Shown: positions 9,042-17,206, counted from the first letter of the stretch. The stretch: DNA of 47,273 bases from [Candidatus Thermochlorobacteriaceae] bacterium GBChlB (GCA_000724175.1 JPGV01000029.1:75379-122651), one strand, 5' to 3'. Numbers and translations: made by a program. Notes: generated by a model not told the origin, from the sequence alone.

Positions 9042-10262
9042 TTATTTAAATCGCAACGCAACGATGGTCATATCGTCTAAGTTTTCGCGTTCTTCCGCAA
9101 AGCTGTTACACGCCTCGAAGAATTTTTCAGCAACGCCGACAGCGCTCTGTTCCGTTTTGCAAATTTTGTAGAGCATATCTGTCGCGGCTTCGTATCCCCA
9201 CATTCGATTGTTTTTGTTGAAGCGTTCCGCGAATCCGTCCGTCCAAAGAATCAGCATGTCGTTTTTTTCAAAGCGGAGTTCTTTCGTCTGCACGGGAATG
9301 CGTTTGAGGAAGCCGAGCGGCGGGCATTTCAACTCAATGCTTTCCATTGTTTGTTCAGCAGCGTTGAAGTAAAGCGGCAACGGCATTCCAAGCGACGTCA
9401 ATTTCAAGGTTCGCGTTCTGACATTGAGCAATCCGACGGCCAAGCTCATACCGAGACCGCGCTCATGGATCGCCTCACGCAAAGCGTCGTTGAAGCTCAT
9501 CATGATTTCCTCGAGCGGCTTTTTCGACAAGTCGCTTTTCGACGCGCTGACCAGCAAGACCTTCGCCATGCCGACGATTAAGCCTGCTGCCATGCCATGT
9601 CCGACCGCGTCGCCGCAAGCAATGACGTAAGTATCGTTGCCGACGTCGATGAAATCGTAGTAATCGCCGCCGACTTCGGTCGCGGTCATCATTTTCGCTG
9701 CCACTTCAACGCCTTCTAAATCCAAGTGGTCTTTTGGCAGCATAGAGAGTTGCACCTTGCGTGCGTATTCCAATTCCTCTGTTTTGCGTTTAAACTCCAA
9801 CGCTTCGAGTTCCTTGATTTTTTCCTGAATCAACCGCGCGGTGATGTCTCGCACACGAAATGAGAGAATCTTGATGAGGTTTTGCAGAATTTTTATCGCG
9901 TCTGATGCCCGCTCTCGAAAGAGCCAATCGAGATCGGGCTGTTGGAGTTTGAGCAATCTGGCTCGCTCTTTAACGACGACCATCGCCGAGCGTTTGAGAT
10001 TATCGAACATCGCCATTTCGCCAAGCACTTGCCCATCTTGGAGCGTGAGGAATTTTTCGTCGTCGCCGTCGGGATTTTTTTTATACAAATCGACTTTGCC
10101 CGATAAAATGACATACATCAATCGCGGCATATCGACGCCTTCGCGGAACAGCACAATGCCGGGGGGATGCTCCTCGACTTCAGCACGTGCAAAAAGCTCA
10201 GATAACGTCTCTTGTGAGACATTTTCGAAAAGTGGAATATGCTCGACGGAAAATGTAGTCAT
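9042..10262 (-). CDS. Cyclic-nucleotide-binding domain fused to PP2C-type (RsbU/SpoIIE) serine phosphatase
   Basis: Predicted cytoplasmic signalling phosphatase, usually acting on phosphorylated anti-sigma antagonists (STAS proteins). 406 residues. An N-terminal cNMP domain (about 5-115) keeps a plausible phosphate-binding cassette: Gly81-Glu82 and Arg91-Ser92-Ala93. A coiled-coil linker follows (about 145-175), then the SpoIIE domain with the metal-binding motifs GGDYYDF (198-204), GDAVGHG (217-223), WTDGFAE and the terminal DDMTIVAL. All key acidic residues are present, so it should be active. It lies between two LolC/E-like permease genes with gaps of 7 and 12 bases, an odd context. No anti-sigma partner is encoded in the window. 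Confidence 0.92.
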   Translation of the reverse strand: MTTFSVEHIPLFENVSQETLSELFARAEVEEHPPGIVLFREGVDMPRLMYVILSGKVDLYKKNPDGDDEKFLTLQDGQVLGEMAMFDNLKRSAMVVVKERARLLKLQQPDLDWLFRERASDAIKILQNLIKILSFRVRDITARLIQEKIKELEALEFKRKTEELEYARKVQLSMLPKDHLDLEGVEVAAKMMTATEVGGDYYDFIDVGNDTYVIACGDAVGHGMAAGLIVGMAKVLLVSASKSDLSKKPLEEIMMSFNDALREAIHERGLGMSLAVGLLNVRTRTLKLTSLGMPLPLYFNAAEQTMESIELKCPPLGFLKRIPVQTKELRFEKNDMLILWTDGFAERFNKNNRMWGYEAATDMLYKICKTEQSAVGVAEKFFEACNSFAEERENLDDMTIVALRFK

Positions 10263-10269
10263 CTTTTAT

Positions 10270-11538
10270 TCAAGAACGAATCGCCTCTACTGGATTTAAC
10301 TTCGCCGCGCTCGACGCTGGAACAAATGAGGCGGCAAACGAAATCAAGACGCTGATGAGAGAAACGGCAAGATAATGCGTTGGTTCAATCGCCAGAGGCA
10401 CTTGGCTGATATAATATGTTTCTTGTGGCAACGAAATCAAATGAAATTGTTTCTCGATAAGCGTCAGCACAAGCGCAAGCACATTGCCGAGCAACACACC
10501 GAGAACGGCAATCACCGCTGCCTGCGAGACAAAAATGCCGCGCACACTTTTTCGGCTGCCGCCAAACGACATCACAATTCCGATTTCGCCGCGCTTTTCC
10601 AAAATCATAATCAGCAGCGTCGAGACGATGTTAAACGCTGCCACGATTGTAATCACCAAGAGCAACAGTGGCACAATGTTCTCTTGCAATTTCATCCACG
10701 CAAATATGTTTTGATTAAGCTCATAGACCGAGCGCGCGACAATTGGAAACTTAAATAATTTGTTTGTTTCTGCGGTCGTCTGTTGTATGAGAGTTACATC
10801 TTTGACCGTCGCTTCATATCCCGTCAATTGTCCGTTTAGGTCTAAAAATGTTTGCATCGCGTCGAGCCGAGTAAAGACGACCACGTCGTCGTGTCCCTGC
10901 GACATTCCCGTCTCGAACATTCCAACCACCCGCGCCGACTCGATATGCAAGGCCTTCAGCGCATCAACGGCGCTCTTTTCGCGCCAACTGTCGGGCTGTA
11001 AATCTTTGCTCGATGCAATGACCAGCAATTCGTCGCCGACATTCACGGCGAGCTTCTGCGCCATTTTTTTTCCAACGACAGTCGGCAGGCTTTTTTCTGC
11101 TGGGCTGTCAGCGAAGAAGTTTCCTGCAATCATTTTTCGTCGTATAAACGACACATCGGTTTCCAGCACGATGCCTTTAAGCGTTGCAGGTTCGAGCGCA
11201 GACTCTAAACTGTCGCCTTTGGATTTTAAAATCACGCTGCGTTGCAAAAACGGTGAGAGCGCGGCAATGTTTTGAACTGACTTAATTTTGTTCGTGTCAA
11301 TTTCGCTGGTAAGCAGTTCTCGGAAGGCAGCGTGAGAGAGTTGCAGATGCGCTCCAAAGCCAATGAGTTTGGACTCGATTTCGCGCGTAAATCCGCTCAA
11401 CACAGACAGCGCGAGAATCAGTGCGGCAGTGCCGAGCGTTACGCCCAACGCAGCAACGGTAGCAATGAATGTGGGCGCTTTGCCACCCTGTGCTTTTGGA
11501 AACGCAAATCGCTGTGCAACCGTCAGTTCGAACTTCAC
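10270..11538 (-). CDS. LolC/LolE-type ABC permease (FtsX domain), second copy
   Basis: Same family as the permease at 7779 but diverged in sequence. 422 residues: an N-terminal membrane segment (about 25-48) followed by LSVLSGF, a periplasmic domain (about 50-275), and three C-terminal membrane segments around ITIVAAFNIVSTLLIM. The start is GTG at 11538, supported by a GGAAGGA ribosome-binding site nine bases upstream. It lies between the diguanylate cyclase (18 bases) and the phosphatase (7 bases). Two different FtsX permeases in one operon fit a LolC+LolE arrangement whose ATPase is encoded elsewhere. Confidence 0.85.
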   Translation of the reverse strand: MKFELTVAQRFAFPKAQGGKAPTFIATVAALGVTLGTAALILALSVLSGFTREIESKLIGFGAHLQLSHAAFRELLTSEIDTNKIKSVQNIAALSPFLQRSVILKSKGDSLESALEPATLKGIVLETDVSFIRRKMIAGNFFADSPAEKSLPTVVGKKMAQKLAVNVGDELLVIASSKDLQPDSWREKSAVDALKALHIESARVVGMFETGMSQGHDDVVVFTRLDAMQTFLDLNGQLTGYEATVKDVTLIQQTTAETNKLFKFPIVARSVYELNQNIFAWMKLQENIVPLLLLVITIVAAFNIVSTLLIMILEKRGEIGIVMSFGGSRKSVRGIFVSQAAVIAVLGVLLGNVLALVLTLIEKQFHLISLPQETYYISQVPLAIEPTHYLAVSLISVLISFAASFVPASSAAKLNPVEAIRS

Positions 11539-11547
11539 TTCACATAG

Positions 11548-11554
11548 TCCTTCC
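11548..11554 (-). promoter_or_regulatory. Shine-Dalgarno deciding the GTG start of the LolE-like gene
   Basis: GGAAGGA on the minus strand, nine bases before the GTG at 11538. An ATG closer to it (11545) runs immediately into TGA, so the GTG is the better start. Confidence 0.55.
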
Positions 11555-11556
11555 GT

Positions 11557-12903
11557 TTAGCCCGACGTCGCTGTTGCCTGGGAGACGTCTTCAAAATGAA
11601 CGACGCGGTTGCGCCCTTTGTGCTTGGCATCATAAAGTGCAATGTCGGCAGAACTGACGAGGGATTCTTCATCGGACGCATCGTTTGGAAATGTCGCCAC
11701 GCCGAGGCTCGCCGTTAGGTTTCCGCCCGGCTGGGCTTCTTGATTGACGAACACAGCATCCTCAATTGATTTTCTGATGCGCTCGGCAATCATTACCGCT
11801 TCGCTTTTATCGGTGCGCGGCAGCAGCACGGAAAATTCTTCGCCGCCGAACCGCGCGGGAATGTCGGTTTCTCGACATTCTTCCTTCATCAATCGGGCGA
11901 CTTTTTTCAAGACCTCGTCGCCGAGCAAGTGTCCATTGGTGTCGTTATAAACCTTGAACTTGTCGACGTCGAGCATAATGAGCGAGAGCGGTTCGCGGAA
12001 GCGCTTGGCGCGGGCAATTTCGGAACGCATCTGGCTCTTGAAATATCGATAGTTGAAGAGCTTTGTTTTCTCGTCCGTCATAATCAGCGTGCTGAGTTCG
12101 TTGGTCATTTCCTTCATCGCTAACCCGAACTCGCTCAATTTACGGGCGAGCATGGCGATTTCATCGTTAGGATTTCGCTTGGCAACAAACGCCCGCAAGC
12201 CATCGTTCATTCGGTCAATGCTCTTCATATCATCGACGCGCGCGTAGCTGACCATATCGGTTACTTGATTTATTGGGCGCGACGTCGTGCGATAAATAAA
12301 CCATGCCAAGAGCGTCAGCAACGGCACGAACACTGCGCCCATCACCATTGAGACTTGCAAAAATTTTCGCAACTCGTTTCGCACTTCATTCGAGGCTTTG
12401 GAGAGCTCAACTTCTTTTTTCTCGACGAGCGTATTGACCTTTTGATACATCGGCACTAACCGCTCGTTGTACTGCTTGGTGAGTTTCTTGATTTGTTCCT
12501 GCTCGTCTTTCGGCTTAGTTCTGGGCGGCACAACATGCTCTGCCTGCTCGAAGTATTCTTCTTGAAGTTGCTTGACTTGTGTAAGCGTCTGAACAGCTTC
12601 TTTGTCGTTGCGGTAGCTATCGGTGAGCAGGTTCAAATTTTGTTGCAAGGATTTTTTGACGCGCTTGGCTTCCTCGAGCCAATACTTGTTGTCGGAGGCG
12701 ACATATTTCCACAACGCCGCATCGTAACGCACCAGTTGCGCGTTCAAGTCGCTGGCAATCACGAACTCGTTGACGTTCTTCGCGATATACTGACTAAACC
12801 GCTCTTCGAATTTGAAAAAAAGGTAAAGTGCGGCACATGGAAACGCAGCGGATACAATTATCGCCGCAAACAGCAGCAGCGAAATTTTACTGCTAAATTT
12901 CAT
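11557..12903 (-). CDS. Membrane-bound diguanylate cyclase (sensor-HAMP-GGDEF)
   Basis: Makes cyclic di-GMP from two GTP. 448 residues: TM1 (about 9-30), a periplasmic helical sensor of roughly 160 residues resembling four-helix MCP/CHASE3 bundles (class not certain), TM2 (about 195-215), a HAMP-like linker, then the GGDEF domain. The active-site loop is GGEEF (353-357), a functional variant. Arg344-Glu-Thr-Asp347, five residues before it, is a canonical RxxD inhibitory I-site, so product feedback is expected. A GGGAG-type ribosome-binding site precedes the ATG. It lies 95 bases after the PstS-like pair and 18 before the LolE-like gene, suggesting that the lipoproteins or their ligand could feed its sensor domain. 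Confidence 0.92.
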   Translation of the reverse strand: MKFSSKISLLLFAAIIVSAAFPCAALYLFFKFEERFSQYIAKNVNEFVIASDLNAQLVRYDAALWKYVASDNKYWLEEAKRVKKSLQQNLNLLTDSYRNDKEAVQTLTQVKQLQEEYFEQAEHVVPPRTKPKDEQEQIKKLTKQYNERLVPMYQKVNTLVEKKEVELSKASNEVRNELRKFLQVSMVMGAVFVPLLTLLAWFIYRTTSRPINQVTDMVSYARVDDMKSIDRMNDGLRAFVAKRNPNDEIAMLARKLSEFGLAMKEMTNELSTLIMTDEKTKLFNYRYFKSQMRSEIARAKRFREPLSLIMLDVDKFKVYNDTNGHLLGDEVLKKVARLMKEECRETDIPARFGGEEFSVLLPRTDKSEAVMIAERIRKSIEDAVFVNQEAQPGGNLTASLGVATFPNDASDEESLVSSADIALYDAKHKGRNRVVHFEDVSQATATSG

Positions 12904-12998
12904 TGTCTTCTCCCATCGTTCTTTTTAATGTTCAGAATGTCCATCTTTAAACGGAATATAGCGCGTTCCGACGTGAATCGCCGTCGTTTTTCTCACGC

Positions 12999-13928
12999 TT
13001 AATCTTCTCGAAAATTCACGATGCGAACTGGCTGTTTGTAGGGCGCGAAGCCGTTTTTCTGAAAGACCCCTTGCCCTTCACGCGCCAGAAACGATGCAAA
13101 TCCTAACGGCAGTTTTTGGCGCAATGGATACGCAAAATAAATGCGATACGTAAGCGGATACTCGCCGAGATAGACTTGCTCCTGATGCGGCTCAACTGAC
13201 TCGACTCGACTGGAATCGCGCGCGACGATTATCGAGAGCACTTTAAATGCTGTCGTGTCGGGCTGGCGTATATCCAAAGCCGGTCGCGCATAGCCCGTTC
13301 CCGCGTATCCTAAAAACCCTTGCGATTTTGGCATAAAACTTTTCATCTGCGCGAAACTTGTGCAAGGATAGGCGCTTTTGGCAAACGACTCGGCACGGAG
13401 CAACGAATCTTGCAGATACTCTCGCTGCCCATCGTTGAGGCTTGTAATGAAGAGTTGAATCGGTTGCTTCTTACCGCCGACGCTCGACCAATCGGTAATT
13501 TTTCCGCTCAAAATATCGCGCAGTTGCGCTGGCGTGAGGGCTTTCACAGGGTTTTCAGGATGCACAAGAAAACATACGGCGTCGACGGCAATCGGCTTTT
13601 TTTCAAGCTCGAGTTCGACTTTTTTTAACGCTTCAGTTTCTTCGGGCTTGAAGTCGCGGGCAACGATGACAAACCGTGTCTCACGGTTGATGAGCTTCTC
13701 AATGGCTTTGCGCGTCAGCATTGTTTCATTCGTTATTTTGGCGTCTTGCCAGATGCGCATGAACTCCTTGAGCTGTGGGTCAATCATCGGCGCGACGGAT
13801 TGGTCAATGGTAACTTGCAGCGACCCTTTGGTCGTGGTTTCATCATCGCTTGTGTAGGCGCAACCGGTTAGAATGACTACCGCCGACAGCGCGGCGAGCA
13901 TTATTCTTGCAACGTGCGAAAGTGACAT
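12999..13928 (-). CDS. PstS-like substrate-binding lipoprotein, copy 1
   Basis: Predicted lipoprotein of the phosphate-binding (PstS/PBP-like) superfamily. 309 residues with a signal peptide ending in the lipobox LTGC. The family hallmark VCFLVHPENPVKALTP followed by LRDILSGKITDWSSVGG matches PstS-like proteins. The usual phosphate-binding loop (GSGT/SGTR) is replaced by SLNDGQREYL, so phosphate may not be the ligand. No PstA, PstB, PstC or PhoU gene is in the window. It forms a tandem pair with the next gene upstream (34-base gap) and precedes the diguanylate cyclase. A sensor role is inference. Confidence 0.85.
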   Translation of the reverse strand: MSLSHVARIMLAALSAVVILTGCAYTSDDETTTKGSLQVTIDQSVAPMIDPQLKEFMRIWQDAKITNETMLTRKAIEKLINRETRFVIVARDFKPEETEALKKVELELEKKPIAVDAVCFLVHPENPVKALTPAQLRDILSGKITDWSSVGGKKQPIQLFITSLNDGQREYLQDSLLRAESFAKSAYPCTSFAQMKSFMPKSQGFLGYAGTGYARPALDIRQPDTTAFKVLSIIVARDSSRVESVEPHQEQVYLGEYPLTYRIYFAYPLRQKLPLGFASFLAREGQGVFQKNGFAPYKQPVRIVNFRED

Positions 13929-13962
13929 TCGTTCTTTTGCCGATGAATGATTAAGTGATGGA

Positions 13963-15135
13963 CTATTTGTTAGGCGGCGTGAGTTTGAGCTGAGCTCGAA
14001 GCGGCACCAGTCCTTGTTTCAAAAAGACGCCCTGCCCTTCGCCCTCTAAGCTCTGTCCCAAAAATCCTGCAAAGCCGGGCGGCAGTTCGCCAACGCCGAT
14101 TCGAAGCGCGTAATAAATGTTGTAAGCTAACGGATATTCCAAACGGTTTCCTTTATCGTCACTGAAGCCGACGACATAGGCTTGGAACGGCAAGACGCGG
14201 TCTGCGCCAAACTTTTCGGTCGAGACCGCCAAGACTTTATACTGCGTCGTGTCGCGTTTGGTTTTATCCAAGTCGAGCGCAGCGCGCGCCTCGGTCATCG
14301 TCAGATACCCAATGCCGCCGGGCGTATTTTTCACGGCGTCAATCATTTCGGCGGCGGTTTTGCAGGTTACTGCACTGTCGGCAAATTTTTCGCCCGCCAG
14401 AACAGAGTCTTTGAGATATTCGCGGCGTCCGTCGTTTTCTGCCGAAAGGAATACTTTAATCGGGAGTTTTTTTCCGCCGACCTTTTCCCAATCATTAACC
14501 TTGCCGCTCAGAATGTCGCGCACTTGCGAGAAGCGCAGGTCTTCGACAACCTGTGTTGGATGCACAATGAGGCAGATGGCATCGCGGGCGATTTTGAGTT
14601 GGCGCGTTTCAACGCCAGCTTTCGCCATAGCGTCACGTTCCTCGGGCTTGAGGTCGCGCAACAGCAAAGCGAAGCGCAGCCGGTCGGCAATGAGCTCCGA
14701 AATCGCTTCGGCGGAACTCATCGGTTGCAAGAACAGCATCGCGTTTGTGCGTTTAGCTTTGAACGCCTTGACAAGTTCTTCGGCGAGCGGCATGAGCGCA
14801 GGGTCTACACCAACTGTCATTTCACCCGCGATGCTGGTTTCTTCTTTATGATTTCGCTCCGAGAGCGCTTGCACCGCGCGCTTATAGATTGGGTCGCTCG
14901 AGAGCGATAGGAGCGTGCCTCGTTCCTGTGGAGTGAGCGCGCCTGCCAGCATGAGTTTTTTCGTGGCAGCATCGTAGCGCACTTTCTTTTGCAGGTCCGA
15001 CGGAAACTGTACACCTTGTGGCAACGTCTCGAGCGTAACCCCCGTCTCGGGCTGTCCGCACGCCGCCAAAAGCATTGCCATTAACAACGCAAGCAAAACG
15101 AGGCGGTCGTTTCCAACGACAAATGTTGAGTTCAT
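13963..15135 (-). CDS. PstS-like substrate-binding lipoprotein, copy 2
   Basis: Paralogue of the 12999 gene. 390 residues with a signal peptide ending in the lipobox LAAC. It has about 80 extra residues before the binding domain, including PQERGTLLSLSSDPIYKRAV. Shared landmarks are ICLIVHPTQVVEDL, VRDILSGKVNDWEKVGGKK and the altered loop SAENDGRREYLKDS where PstS has SGTR. Residues around TPGGIGYLTMTEARAALDL match the PstS C-terminal lobe. It lies 36 bases after the ferritin-like gene. The tandem duplication and the shared loop change argue for a common new ligand. Confidence 0.85.
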   Translation of the reverse strand: MNSTFVVGNDRLVLLALLMAMLLAACGQPETGVTLETLPQGVQFPSDLQKKVRYDAATKKLMLAGALTPQERGTLLSLSSDPIYKRAVQALSERNHKEETSIAGEMTVGVDPALMPLAEELVKAFKAKRTNAMLFLQPMSSAEAISELIADRLRFALLLRDLKPEERDAMAKAGVETRQLKIARDAICLIVHPTQVVEDLRFSQVRDILSGKVNDWEKVGGKKLPIKVFLSAENDGRREYLKDSVLAGEKFADSAVTCKTAAEMIDAVKNTPGGIGYLTMTEARAALDLDKTKRDTTQYKVLAVSTEKFGADRVLPFQAYVVGFSDDKGNRLEYPLAYNIYYALRIGVGELPPGFAGFLGQSLEGEGQGVFLKQGLVPLRAQLKLTPPNK

Positions 15136-15171
15136 ATTCCAAAACTAATTTTCAGGTTTTTGTTAAAAAAC

Positions 15172-15654
15172 TTAGTTGCCGTTTTTGAAGGCGTGAATAT
15201 CGCCCGGGCTGCGAAGCATTTTGTTCACTTCCGCGATGTGCAACTCTTCGTCGTGAATCATTTGACGGGCGTATTCTTCGAGCAAAATGGATTTGTCCTT
15301 AACGAGTTCTAAGAGCTCTCGGTAGTAGGCGAGCGCGGTCAGTTCGGCTTCCAGCGATTCGCGCAAGATGGCACCGATGTCATGGTTTTCCGTCTCAAGC
15401 AAATGTCCAATCGCGAGCGATGGATGTTCGCCCATCCCTGTAATGAGTTCGCCCGCTTGCTGTGCATGCGCCAGCGATTCGGTTGCTTGCGAGCGAAGCC
15501 ACGAGACAATCGGAATGCGGTTGTATCCGTAGATCATCAGCGAATAGTGCGTATAGCGCACTACACCGGCGAGCTCGGCTTCCAAAATTTTGTTCAAGAC
15601 AGCGGTTACCGCTTTTCTGTCGATTTTTTCATCGAGAAATGTGGTCGTTGGCAT
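15172..15654 (-). CDS. Bacterioferritin-like ferroxidase/iron-storage protein
   Basis: Four-helix ferritin-like protein of 160 residues, the usual size for bacterioferritin; predicted to oxidise and store iron in the cytoplasm. Likely metal ligands are Glu25 or Glu27 in helix 1, Glu59/His63 in helix 2 (an E-xxx-H spacing rather than the textbook ExxH), Glu99/Glu102/Glu104 in helix 3, and the clean E136-x-x-H139 in helix 4. The ATESLAHAQQAGELITGMG segment is typical of one bacterioferritin branch. It is the first gene of the eight-gene minus-strand block and divergent from the L,D-transpeptidase across 91 bases. Heme binding cannot be shown. Confidence 0.85.
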   Translation of the reverse strand: MPTTTFLDEKIDRKAVTAVLNKILEAELAGVVRYTHYSLMIYGYNRIPIVSWLRSQATESLAHAQQAGELITGMGEHPSLAIGHLLETENHDIGAILRESLEAELTALAYYRELLELVKDKSILLEEYARQMIHDEELHIAEVNKMLRSPGDIHAFKNGN

Positions 15655-15745
15655 CTTTGAAAAGAGTTAGAGTTTAAAGAAATTGATTCGCGGAAATTTA
15701 GGTGAAATTTTCCGTATCTCATTTAATTGCTGCCAAAATAAAAAA

Positions 15746-16246
15746 ATGAACGCGGTTCTTGTTGTTTTATGCTTGTTTAGATTTGGTCAAAGCCCAAGCG
15801 CAGCGGCGCAAGTTGAGCCACCACGCCGCATCGTTATTACCCAACATAATTTTACGCTACGGCTCTTCAAAGGCGATTCGCTCGAGAAAAGCTATCCGGT
15901 AGCGGTCGGCAAAAACGCAGGCGATAAGGAACGCGTCGGCGATTGTCGCACGCCCGTTGGCGCGTTTTACATTTCACAAATTCAAGATGCGCGGGCATGG
16001 ACGCATGATTTCAACGATGGAAAGGGCATCATTAAAGGCGCTTACGGTCCGTGGTTTCTACGGCTTTACACAGGCGCAGATAAAACGCGCTCGGGCAAAG
16101 CATGGACAGGCATTGGAATTCACGGCACACACGCGCCCGAATCCATTGGCACGGCGGCGACCGAAGGCTGCATTCGTTTAAGGAACAGCGACCTTCAAGA
16201 CCTCAAATCGCGTGTTAAGGTTGGCATGCCAGTGATCATCGAGTAA
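15746..16246 (+). CDS. L,D-transpeptidase (YkuD domain), exported
   Basis: Crosslinks peptidoglycan by L,D-linkages or attaches proteins to it; periplasmic. I chose the ATG at 15746 because it yields a signal peptide (MNAVLVVLCLFRFGQSPSAAA); an upstream ATG at 15683 would add 21 unlikely residues. The product has 166 residues. The YkuD active site is complete: HGTHAPESIG, then the catalytic Cys in EGCIRLRNSD. GDCRTPVGAFYIS is the usual substrate-side motif. The 3' end overlaps that of the convergent TfoX-like gene by 11 bases. Confidence 0.92.
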   Translation: MNAVLVVLCLFRFGQSPSAAAQVEPPRRIVITQHNFTLRLFKGDSLEKSYPVAVGKNAGDKERVGDCRTPVGAFYISQIQDARAWTHDFNDGKGIIKGAYGPWFLRLYTGADKTRSGKAWTGIGIHGTHAPESIGTAATEGCIRLRNSDLQDLKSRVKVGMPVIIE

Positions 16247-16697
16247 TTTTTTCTTTCGGGTTGCCCATTTTGGCGGCGGGCGGTTTCTTTTTCGACGAGC
16301 GTTTCTTTGGCGTTTGAACTACGCCCAGCAGTTCGCTTTGCCGTCGCGCAAGTTCATAAACGCCGTTCAAGGTTCGTTCAAATGCCTCGTGCTCGTCGGA
16401 GAGTTGCAGCCACTTTTTAATCACGCTGTTCGGTTGTAGGTCGGGAAATGTTTTCAGCAACGCCGCATGATGTTTTACTTCGGTAACGACCAGCAAGCCG
16501 CGCCATTCAGGCGAGATGTTAGTACGCTTGCCAGATGACGCCGTGCCGCCTGTAAAAACCAAACAGACTTTGTCTTTGCCGCGCTGCTGATAGACCGAGA
16601 CGCCGCCAAACATCGGTTTAAACTCGACATTGTCTAAGTCGCTGAACCGCCGCAGAATCGGGTCGTTCAGCCAAACATCGTCGCGGCTTCGGTTCAT
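16236..16697 (-). CDS. Protein with a TfoX N-terminal-like domain
   Basis: About 153 residues from the ATG at 16697; a longer frame begins with TTG at 16802, but that extension overlaps the upstream gene and looks non-coding. The stretch FKPMFGGVSVY, followed by a beta-rich segment and WLQLSDEHEAFERTLNGVYELARRQ, resembles the small TfoX-N/YjhX-like domain; the similarity is weak and judged by eye. The C terminus is Lys/Arg-rich (KKRSSKKK), suggesting nucleic-acid contact. It lies 82 bases downstream of the exported 128-residue gene on the same strand. Function unknown. Confidence 0.7.
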   Translation of the reverse strand: MNRSRDDVWLNDPILRRFSDLDNVEFKPMFGGVSVYQQRGKDKVCLVFTGGTASSGKRTNISPEWRGLLVVTEVKHHAALLKTFPDLQPNSVIKKWLQLSDEHEAFERTLNGVYELARRQSELLGVVQTPKKRSSKKKPPAAKMGNPKEKITR

Positions 16698-16779
16698 CTT
16701 GCATGGCTTTTGCTGTGACACAACGGTGAAAAAGTATTCCAAAACAGCGCTCTGAAATGTTTTTCCCAGCTGCAAACAG

Positions 16780-17166
16780 TTACATCGCAGGCGATTGCGC
16801 AAGCGGTTTCGGCTCGACGAGCTTAAGACTTTTCACTTTCGCCGAAATGAGCCGACTGCCTTTGATATGTTGGCTCATCACATTACCGGGTTGAATGACG
16901 GTGTGTTCGTAGGCATAGCCGACGTCGAAGTTTATCCAGTCCCAGCGCGTCTCGACCTCGACAGTAACGACGGCGGCTTTTTCGTAATCGTTTCGCACTT
17001 CAATTAAAATTGAGCGGTCGCCGACTTGGGTGGAACGCAGAAAGAGCAGATTTTTTTGTCCATCTTTGAGCGGTTTCCATTCTGGAGCGTAAGGTTTCTC
17101 GGCGGTGAGCATCAGGAATGCAGCGGTTATCGCCGACAGCGTGAGTAAAGACACATAGCGTTTCAT
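16780..17166 (-). CDS. Small exported protein of unknown function
   Basis: 128 residues from the ATG at 17166, chosen because GGAGGT stands four bases upstream and because it yields a signal peptide (MKRYVSLLTLSAITAAFLML). The mature part is short and beta-rich (SILIEVRNDYEKAAVVTVEVETRWDW), like a periplasmic immunoglobulin-like or FxLYD-type fold. No family recognised. A perfect 13-base palindrome (17194-17206) lies just upstream. Confidence 0.72.
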   Translation of the reverse strand: MKRYVSLLTLSAITAAFLMLTAEKPYAPEWKPLKDGQKNLLFLRSTQVGDRSILIEVRNDYEKAAVVTVEVETRWDWINFDVGYAYEHTVIQPGNVMSQHIKGSRLISAKVKSLKLVEPKPLAQSPAM

Positions 17167-17170
17167 AACT

Positions 17171-17176
17171 ACCTCC
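17171..17176 (-). promoter_or_regulatory. Strong Shine-Dalgarno for the 128-residue exported protein
   Basis: GGAGGT on the minus strand, four bases before the ATG at 17166. It is the best ribosome-binding site in the window and fixes the start. Many other genes here have no recognisable site. Confidence 0.7.
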
Positions 17177-17193
17177 ATAGCGTTGAAGCCGCC

Positions 17194-17206
17194 ATGCACG
17201 GTGCAT
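17194..17206. promoter_or_regulatory. 13-base palindrome, possible operator
   Basis: ATGCAC-G-GTGCAT is a perfect inverted repeat around one base, 28 bases upstream of the 128-residue exported gene. It could be an operator or a 5'-leader hairpin. Confidence 0.3.

Noticed and set aside
14182-14910. Long plus-strand frame (242 codons) opposite the PstS-like gene
   Set aside because: Antisense shadow: the minus strand has a signal peptide, lipobox and family motifs, while this frame has none. The same applies to the long plus-strand frame at 12493-13002.
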